Assembly (NCBI GenBank): GCA_030550295.1
Contig: JAUQPQ010000001.1
Span: 5,669-69,668 of the forward strand
DNA from: Chloroflexota bacterium
Lineage (GTDB): Bacteria; Chloroflexota; Dehalococcoidia; SM23-28-2; HRBIN24
Direction of reading: 5' to 3'
Length of the DNA: 64,000 nucleotides
Shown here: positions 58,848 to 64,000 of the stretch, one piece after another
How the letters are laid out: every line of letters starts with the position of its first letter
How positions within the stretch are numbered: the first letter of the stretch is position 1
Position numbers and translations under genes: made by a program
The notes under the pieces: generated by a model
The model's input: the letters and a program-made list of their open reading frames with translations, nothing else
Database searches by the model: none
Told to the model about the DNA's origin: nothing

Positions 58848-59714
58848 TCAGCTGCTCCGGAAAATAGCCAGCTTCGCCTCGCTGTCCGAGGCCTCCACCG
58901 CCACGATGACAACGACTACTCGGCCTTCTTCCGTTCGCTGGAACACCATGAAGGAGGAGAAGCTGGGCACCTCTTCTTCTACAGTGAATGGGCTTGACCA
59001 CTGCTGCTGCGGCATGCGGTCGCGGTAGAACTGTGCTACTTGGCGAGCGCTCTGCCTGACACGATAAGTCTTGATCTCCCACTGGGCAAAGGTTCCCGTG
59101 GGTAAGGGCACCGGCACGGGCGGTGGGCCTGGAATGCGGACAGAACTCTCTAAGGTAGCGCCGGACGGCAGAGGCACCCCCAAGAAGGCATCGCCAGAGT
59201 CGGCAGGAGCGGCCTGTGGCGTCGGTGTCGCTCCTGGAGCTGGAGACGGGGAGGGCGTCCTACCCACTGTGGGCGTTGGCGACCCAACTGCCGATACCTG
59301 CTCGGACACCTTTGTCACTTGCCACGTGCCCTTATAGTTCGGGTTGACGGCCACCTGCCAATCGCCACTCATCCGGTTGCCGTCTTTGAGGGAGCCTCTG
59401 TAGGTGATGCTGCCGGCGGCGGCTGTGCCCTGGAGCTTGAGGGTGCTTCCACTCAGTTCGCCATTTGCAGCGAATGAGCCGCCGCAGCCTCCATCTACGC
59501 GGGCATCAAAGCGCGCCCCTTCCTGGCGGAAGATCTCCATCACCAGCCGGTCGGAGGTACAACCGGGTGCACCAGTAGTGCCCTCCCAGCGGCCCTCCCA
59601 GCGGCCAATTAGAGAGGCTGGGCCTTGGGAAGGCGCCCTTTCACCGCCGCATGCCATGGCAGCCAGCGCTATTAGTGCCACTGTTAGCAGTAAGCAATGG
59701 GCCACTGGCCTCAT
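58848..59714 (-). CDS. Lipoprotein with beta-sandwich and P/T-rich linker
   Basis: This 288-residue protein starts with a signal peptide and lipobox (LLLTVALIALAAMACGG, Cys near 22). Domain 1 (about 30-140) looks like a lipocalin-type beta domain (IGRWEGRWEGTTGAPGCTSD, then GTAAAGSITYRGSLKDGNRMSGDWQV), followed by a PTPTVGRTPSPSP linker and a C-terminal domain (AQWEIKTYRVRQSARQVAQFYRDRM). No family name can be assigned. The frame extends 14 residues upstream; the ATG at 59714 fits the signal peptide. A good promoter lies upstream. Confidence 0.75.
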   Translation of the reverse strand: MRPVAHCLLLTVALIALAAMACGGERAPSQGPASLIGRWEGRWEGTTGAPGCTSDRLVMEIFRQEGARFDARVDGGCGGSFAANGELSGSTLKLQGTAAAGSITYRGSLKDGNRMSGDWQVAVNPNYKGTWQVTKVSEQVSAVGSPTPTVGRTPSPSPAPGATPTPQAAPADSGDAFLGVPLPSGATLESSVRIPGPPPVPVPLPTGTFAQWEIKTYRVRQSARQVAQFYRDRMPQQQWSSPFTVEEEVPSFSSFMVFQRTEEGRVVVVIVAVEASDSEAKLAIFRSS

Positions 59715-59760
59715 GCTGGCTTCCCTTTGGAGGGCGGCTAGCGTTGTCCTCTCCAACGCC

Positions 59761-59789
59761 TTGATAAGGGCCTTTCACTTGGTTGTCAA
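59761..59789 (-). promoter_or_regulatory. Promoter for the lipoprotein gene
   Basis: On the minus strand TTGACA (59789-59784), a 17-base spacer, then TATCAA (59766-59761), 46 bases before the lipoprotein ATG. The -35 is perfect and the -10 four of six. Confidence 0.55.
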
Positions 59790-59904
59790 GGGGGAATATT
59801 CGCAATAGCACGAAGCCTACGCCACTATGCCCATCATGCGGCGTCAAGGCGAGGCTCACCGGAGAGACTTGACGTCACCTGCTTTGCCCATCTGCCAGGT
59901 CAGG

Positions 59905-59916
59905 GTTTCAATCCTC
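59905..59916 (-). repeat. Type I-C CRISPR repeat 3'-end-like sequence at the end of truncated cas7
   Basis: Read on the minus strand this is GAGGATTGAAAC. It differs at one base from GTGGATTGAAAC, the common 3' end of type I-C repeats. The cas7 stop codon (TGA, 59910-59908) lies inside it. No second copy and no array were seen nearby. It may be a remnant left by recombination between cas7 and an array, or a coincidence. Confidence 0.45.
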
Positions 59917-60788
59917 GATGTAATCCTGAAAGGCCCGAGGCGCCTCCACGCCATCGCGCTTTTTAACCTTAATTAGCTCGAAGAGGCTGTGCGCATGGGC
60001 ATCGCCGTAGGGGCTCTGGTGAGTGAATATATAAATGCCCCGGACGGACATCTCGCCTCGCAGGGCTGAGCGATCTAGCTCGAACATGTTTTCCAGGGCA
60101 TCCCAAAAAAGCCTCAGGTCTTCTTTGCGCACACCGGTCTGCTTGGCCAATGTGGGATTGAAGAAGCCGTGAGCGCGTTAGAGGCCGTAAGGAATGTTAG
60201 GCTTGCGCCCTATCTCCGTCTCCCCCCTCTCTTGTCTCTCCTCAGTCGTCCGCGCTTTGCGGATGATAGTCCAGGCTATGGGGAAAACAGGATCGATGCT
60301 GCGAGCGAACACTAGCTGCACGGGCCCTCTCACCTGGCCAGCGTTTATTTTGCCGGTGGACAGCACGCCACCAAACAAACGGATATCGTAATATTTTCGG
60401 CACAACGCTTGGGGCACGTCGTCATGGGGGCGCCGACTCAGTTCCCGTTTTTCGGCATCAGACAGCTGATCGTAGCCCGTGAGCTTTTTGCCAGATCGGG
60501 CTGCGCTTCGGAAGCAGCCTTCTCTATGAGGGCGTTCAAGAAGGTTTCGCTTCTGATGAAGATGTCGTATCCCTCTTCCCCCTGTTTGGTAACTATGATG
60601 TAGTCCCGAATCTTGCGCTTCAGGCACACGTCGGTCACCAGGCCGTGCATCGTCTCAGGATCTATCCGGGGCAAATTGTCGGGGTCGGGATCACCGTTTG
60701 GATTGCCGTCCCGGACGTCAAAGAGCAAGACGAAGTCGTGGCGCTTGTTAGGATCCAAATACACCTCTTTAGAATTTGACTGCACCAT
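59908..60788 (-). pseudogene. cas7c: Decayed cas7c (csd2), type I-C Cascade backbone
   Basis: The start (ATG 60788 with GGAGGTG) reads KRHDFVLLFDVRDGNPNGDP then NLPRIDPETMHGLVTDVCLKRK, the family signature of Csd2. At about 60495 the frame breaks in an A5 run (GGCAAAAAGC): the family sequence continues one frame over as KKLTGYDQLSDAEKRELS, then CRKYYDIRLFGGVLSTGKI and GPVQLVFARSIDPVFPIAW. After IPYGL a TAA at 60180-60178 replaces a Tyr codon; the same frame continues RAHGFFNPTLAKQTG to APRAFQDYIED and stops 20-25 residues short of the family end. One frameshift, one nonsense codon and a truncated C-terminus mean it cannot make a normal protein. Confidence 0.9.
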
Positions 60789-60790
60789 GA

Positions 60791-62478
60791 TTACACCTCC
60801 TCCTCGTTCTCGGTTTGCCGCTTCTGTCCTCTGGGGGCCCGCAGCTTTGTGCGCTGGGAGAAGAACCCCAGATGGAACTCCTCCTGCTGGTCGGCGTTGA
60901 GGGCTTTTGGGAAGCCTCCCACCTCCTTCAATCTCGACATGATCTCCTCCGTTAGACGGTTCAGCTCTCCTCCTGCGTCGGGTAGATGGGCCGTAGTGGC
61001 CAAGGATAGCAACCTCCCAAAGGTAGCAGCGGGAGCCATTGAGGCTGTCCCGCAGAACCGCTGCACGATGGTGGTCTTGAGTCGCTGCCTGGCCCTGATC
61101 CAGTGGGATAGCTGCTGGGCTTCCTCCAGAACGGCCAGGAGGCGCCCGCATAGATAGGCCGGGCTGCTTTCGAGGTAGCTCGTCATGTTCCCCCCTTACC
61201 ATAGAAGAGTGTCAACTTTAGTACGGAGAGGAGTACCTCTTGCTGACGCGTGTCTTCGTCTGTCAGCCGGCTCTTGGTTCCATCGGCTTCCCGTTCTTTC
61301 AGTACCGAAAGTCGAAGCCGGTTGGATGCAGCGAGCCTCAGTTCCGGCGGCGGTATGCGACCCAGGAAGGCTGTGCGGAGGAGTGCCCGCGACAAGTTGG
61401 GGTCCCCACCTCCTAAAGCACGGATGATCTCGCCGATGGACGGCGGCTGCTGGATGTAGGGATGCGGATGGCGTTCAGATAGGTGCGTAGCCGTAGGCGA
61501 AGCCTGCCCAATGATACCGAGATCCACTCACGTACCACCATCCGCCCCTTATTGGGGGAGACGATGGCAAGGTTGAAGGCGTAGTCGTCCAGAGTGAAAG
61601 CCGCATCCTGAGGCGTCCAGGGAATATCTAGAAGTGCGCCAAGATGTAGCACGTCAGCCTGCGGCCTTCTGTCGATTAGCGAACCGATGCCCCCTGCCAG
61701 TCGCTCTTGAATGGTAGCTGGGTCTAGCACCTCCGCTCCTAGCTTCAGCGGTGCCGGTGTCCGTAGCCAGTAGAGCGCAACAAGATTCCTGAGCCTATCG
61801 GGTGCCTCTGGGTCGCGCACCAGATTACGGCGGTGGGTATCGGAGGAGGCAACGTAGTTAAACGCCCTAACTGCGTTTGCGCCACAATCAAAACAGAGCC
61901 TCAAATAAGCCTTTCTGGCTGCCTGGCTACCCCCGATGAAAGAGACAAATGCGTCGGCGTTAAGAGACTGCAGGTGCACTTCGGAGCCGGTTATCTTTAC
62001 GGGCAGCAGAGAGCGCGTGAGTCCTTTCCTTTTTCCGCAGGCCGCGCACTAGCCGGTAACCGGCATCTCTGTACCTTCCTGTCTGCGAGCTAGTTCCTCT
62101 GCCCAAAACTCAATTACTCCGGGGTGCTCAAAGAGATGGCGTCCCCTTAACGGGCCTTCGCCCGGGACAAAGGAGATCCAGTCCTTGCTCATGATCTTGC
62201 TGAAGTTTGGGTGAGAGGAGATGTAGCCCCGGTCAAGAAAGGCTAGGAGCCAATCGATGGCCTCCTTCAGGGCAGGATCGCGCACGTAGGCCTTTACCTG
62301 CTGGGCCATTTCGCTGAAGGCCTTGTGTTTCTTGTCGGCATGTCTATCCTTGCCCTTCTTTTGTCTGGGCAACCCCCAGGGCGTAGCCTGCCTCATCCGC
62401 GAGGGGATGGGCCACGATAGCTGAGGTGCGCCCGGAGCGAGGGCGCGGAACGTCCAGATCTGCCTCCTCTATTTCAGC
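60791..62478 (-). pseudogene. cas8c: Decayed cas8c (csd1), type I-C large subunit
   Basis: Segments of Csd1 can be followed through frames. From about 62478 LDVPRPRSGRTSAIVA and HPLADEAGYALGVAQ match the family's region near residues 60-95; the first 50-60 residues are gone. A shift near 62345 leads to KKHKAFSEMAQQVKAYVRD and SKDWISFVPGEGPL. A TAG (62051-62049) interrupts before CAACGKRKG. The same frame runs through CFDCGANAVRAFNYVAS to VVREWISVSLGRL-like sequence, then a shift near 61460 to PSIGEIIRALGGGDPN. A G6 run at about 61190 shifts again into SPAYLCGRLLAVLEEAQ, which ends with the family-like FHLGFFSQR. Not functional as read. Confidence 0.88.
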
Positions 62479-62891
62479 TCCTGGTACCGCTCCGGCGGTA
62501 CAGCTAGCCAGCCCCCTTCTATTCGGGCGGGAAAGAAGAGGGCATATGCGTAACCCTCAGCTTTTCTAGGGCCATCAGGCCCGTGACGCAAGAATTCTAT
62601 CTCTGGCCGGGAGGGATCCTCCACAAAGGCGATGTCCAGCACCATAAGGCCCAGGTCCATGTTCAGGCCTGGGTCGGGCACGTCCTCTTCCCTTGGCACG
62701 CTGAAGAAAGCAGGGAACTCGCGGGTACCCAAATAAGGCCTATGGAAACACCGGCCCTTCTCCACCCGACGGCGGAACTGGTCACGATACTTGTAGATGG
62801 GGCCCATCGCCCAGGGTCGCAGGACCATCTCAGCCTCAATTAGATAGGCCACATCCCGCAGCACTACACGATCAAATCGCTGGGGTCTATT
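62469..62891 (-). pseudogene. cas5c: Truncated cas5c (cas5d), 5' half missing
   Basis: The remaining frame codes for NRPQRFDRVVLRDVAYLIEA, then RVEKGRCFHRPYLGTREFPA and GLMVLDIAFVED, matching the C-terminal 60% of Cas5c, the crRNA-processing ribonuclease of type I-C. About 85 N-terminal residues are missing and the frame abuts or overlaps the last codons of cas3 (LIDPSDLIV), so a deletion joined cas3 to the middle of cas5c. The open frame begins at 62936, but its first 15 codons are not family-like. Without the N-terminal half the nuclease fold is incomplete. Confidence 0.88.
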
Positions 62892-64000
62892 AGCGCTTCT
62901 TGTAGGCCGAGTCGAGGGTGGTATTGCCCAAGCCAACGGTACATATGTTCGGTCGCCGGCTTTAGCAATCCGCTTTGCTGCAGGTAGTTTATGTCTTTAG
63001 GAAGACCGACACCAGGTATGGTTGCAAACCCTGCCAAGTGTAGCGGCTGGGCGTTTGTAGCCATGCGGCGAGCCTCTTCTCGGAGTCGCGATAAGGCACC
63101 AGCACCGGAACCGTATCGTCTACAATGAGTCGGTAGGTCTTTGCTACCTCGGGGTAGTCTAGGGCCTCCCGCTTATCTTGGACGCCTCGGGTGTCAAGGT
63201 TGACCTTCGAGTACAGGTACTGGAAATATTCGCGGTAGATCTCGGGGTTGTGCAGGTCTTAAATGGGATGCTTAAAGAGAAGCAGCTTAGCCGTCTCAAT
63301 ACCGGCCTTGTAAAGACCGCGTGGTATGTTGCCTTCGGCTGGCTGAAAGATGACCACTCGCCCGGACGATAGTTGAGAACCACCATAACCTGGGATTCGG
63401 TCGCCAGCTCGTGCGCCAAGTCGGCCCATTCAATGGGAGACTGGCGGAGTTCGTAGTCCACGCGACGCATGGCCTCGAAATAACTGAAATAGTTGGGTAC
63501 TATCTCTCGCATTTGGATCCCAGACTATTCCCGAACGTAGTGACTGTCGTCTAGTGCGGGCTGAGTAGCCGTCGCTAAGAGTATAGTGGCCCCATAAACT
63601 TCTACTAATGCCAGCAATACGTCTAACGTTGGCCGCAATACCTCCGGTGGCAGTGTCTGGACCTCGTCCAAGACGATAACGCTTCTGGCTAAATTGTGGA
63701 GGCGTCGCGCTCGGCTAGGGCGATCGGACAGTAGCGACTCGAAAAGCTGATGCTAGTGTAGGGCATAGCGACTACCACCCTCTTTAGCCCATGCTGAATG
63801 GCGTGAGAGAGGGCGAAAGCCAAGGCGCTACTAGTTTTCCCCCTCCAGTGGGTACGGTTAGGCGAAACACGCCTGGGGGAAGCGACGCTGCTCGAAGGCA
63901 TGCCTCGTACACCTCTCGCCGGACTCGATTGACTAAGGTGGGCGGAGATCGGGCGATGAGCTGCTCCTGATCCTGCCTCAGGCGTTCCCACAGGTTCCTG
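62864..64000 (-). pseudogene. cas3: Decayed cas3, type I-C helicase-nuclease, 3' part
   Basis: The helicase part enters the window at 64000 with RNLWERLRQDQEQLIARS and RAASLPPGVFRLTVPTGGGK. At about 63845 a one-base loss in the G5A4 run breaks Walker A; ALAFALSHAIQHGLKRVV and PYTSI continue in another frame. About 75 residues are then missing before QLFESLLSDRPSRARRLHN and the DExx-type VIVLDEVQTLPPE. A TAG (63527-63525) interrupts before MREIVPNYFS. After QVMVVLN most of helicase domain 2 is missing, then GRVVIFQPAEGN, a TAA (63261-63259), and NPEIYREYFQYLYSK through a last shift near 62990 to the family end at 62864. The HD nuclease lies outside the window. Confidence 0.9.

Noticed and set aside
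59700..60000. CRISPR array near the cas genes
   Set aside because: Only one repeat-like 12-mer is visible; no second copy at a spacer distance on either strand.
60485..60500. Programmed -1 frameshift in cas7
   Set aside because: The run is A5 followed by GC and not the A AAA AAG heptamer, and the gene also has a nonsense codon and a truncated end.

Overview
The window is a 64-kb piece of a GC-rich bacterial chromosome with tightly packed genes, many 4-bp ATGA overlaps and frequent GTG/TTG starts. Gene content points to a Chloroflexota-type, probably thermophilic bacterium (inference). Pointers are an HspR-type MerR regulator with dnaJ and a ClpC-like ATPase, a two-fold thioredoxin PDO, a DUF763 protein, flavin-dependent ThyX, and an actinobacterial/Chloroflexota-style phosphatidylinositol gene set. 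There is no rRNA, integrase or intact insertion sequence. Apart from the last 4 kb the window reads as an ordinary core chromosome.

Layout. 1-9.9 kb: acyl-CoA and central metabolism (crotonase fragment, fumarase, thiolase-like protein, acyl-CoA dehydrogenase, DsbA-family protein) around a heat-shock block: dnaJ-hspR-clpC leftward, hsp20 rightward from a shared divergent promoter region. 9.9-14 kb: a three-subunit molybdenum hydroxylase (FAD, 2Fe-2S, Mo subunits) and a cupin. 14.1-17.9 kb: a replication operon rplI-dnaB-dnaD-like, ending in a helicase-loader-like protein with two AAA+ modules. 17.9-22.3 kb: Nudix, moaE, moaD, a ComF-like protein, a CofC-like protein and glyA. 22.35-22.67 kb: tRNA-Val, tRNA-Leu and tRNA-Arg. 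23.5-27.2 kb: an SDR with a Zur-like regulator and a ZnuABC-type metal transporter. 27.2-30.8 kb: tldE-tpx-tldD. 30.9-42.8 kb: flippase, ADP-ribosylglycohydrolase, HAD, NAD synthetase, thyX, methylmalonyl-CoA epimerase, folD, DUF763, endonuclease V, prfB with its +1 frameshift, and a secreted metallopeptidase. 42.8-48 kb: a leftward phosphatidylinositol/mannoside-type lipid operon (inositol-phosphate synthase, acyltransferase, PHP protein, PimA-like transferase, CDP-alcohol transferase, PDO), then tRNA-Gly. 48.2-55.4 kb: pseudo-receiver regulator, lipoprotein, EF-G-like GTPase, a GH18-like secreted protein, rsmD, coaD and a coiled-coil protein. 55.6-58.7 kb: three GH130 phosphorylase modules in two overlapping genes behind a strong promoter. 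58.8-59.7 kb: a lipoprotein.

59.9-64 kb is a leftward type I-C CRISPR-cas operon (cas3-cas5c-cas8c-cas7c) in advanced decay. I could follow the family sequence across frames and found at least four in-frame stop codons, several one-base frameshifts at short homopolymers, and internal or terminal deletions in all four genes. No cas4, cas1, cas2 or CRISPR array lies in the window. The truncated cas7 ends exactly on a 12-base sequence that looks like the 3' end of a type I-C repeat, which suggests a recombination scar.

The most interesting points are the decayed cas operon and its scar, the tandem AAA+ helicase-loader gene in the dnaB operon, the PHP phosphoesterase inside the phosphatidylinositol operon (a candidate for the missing PI-phosphate phosphatase), the GH130 triplet, and the DUF763-endonuclease V pair.
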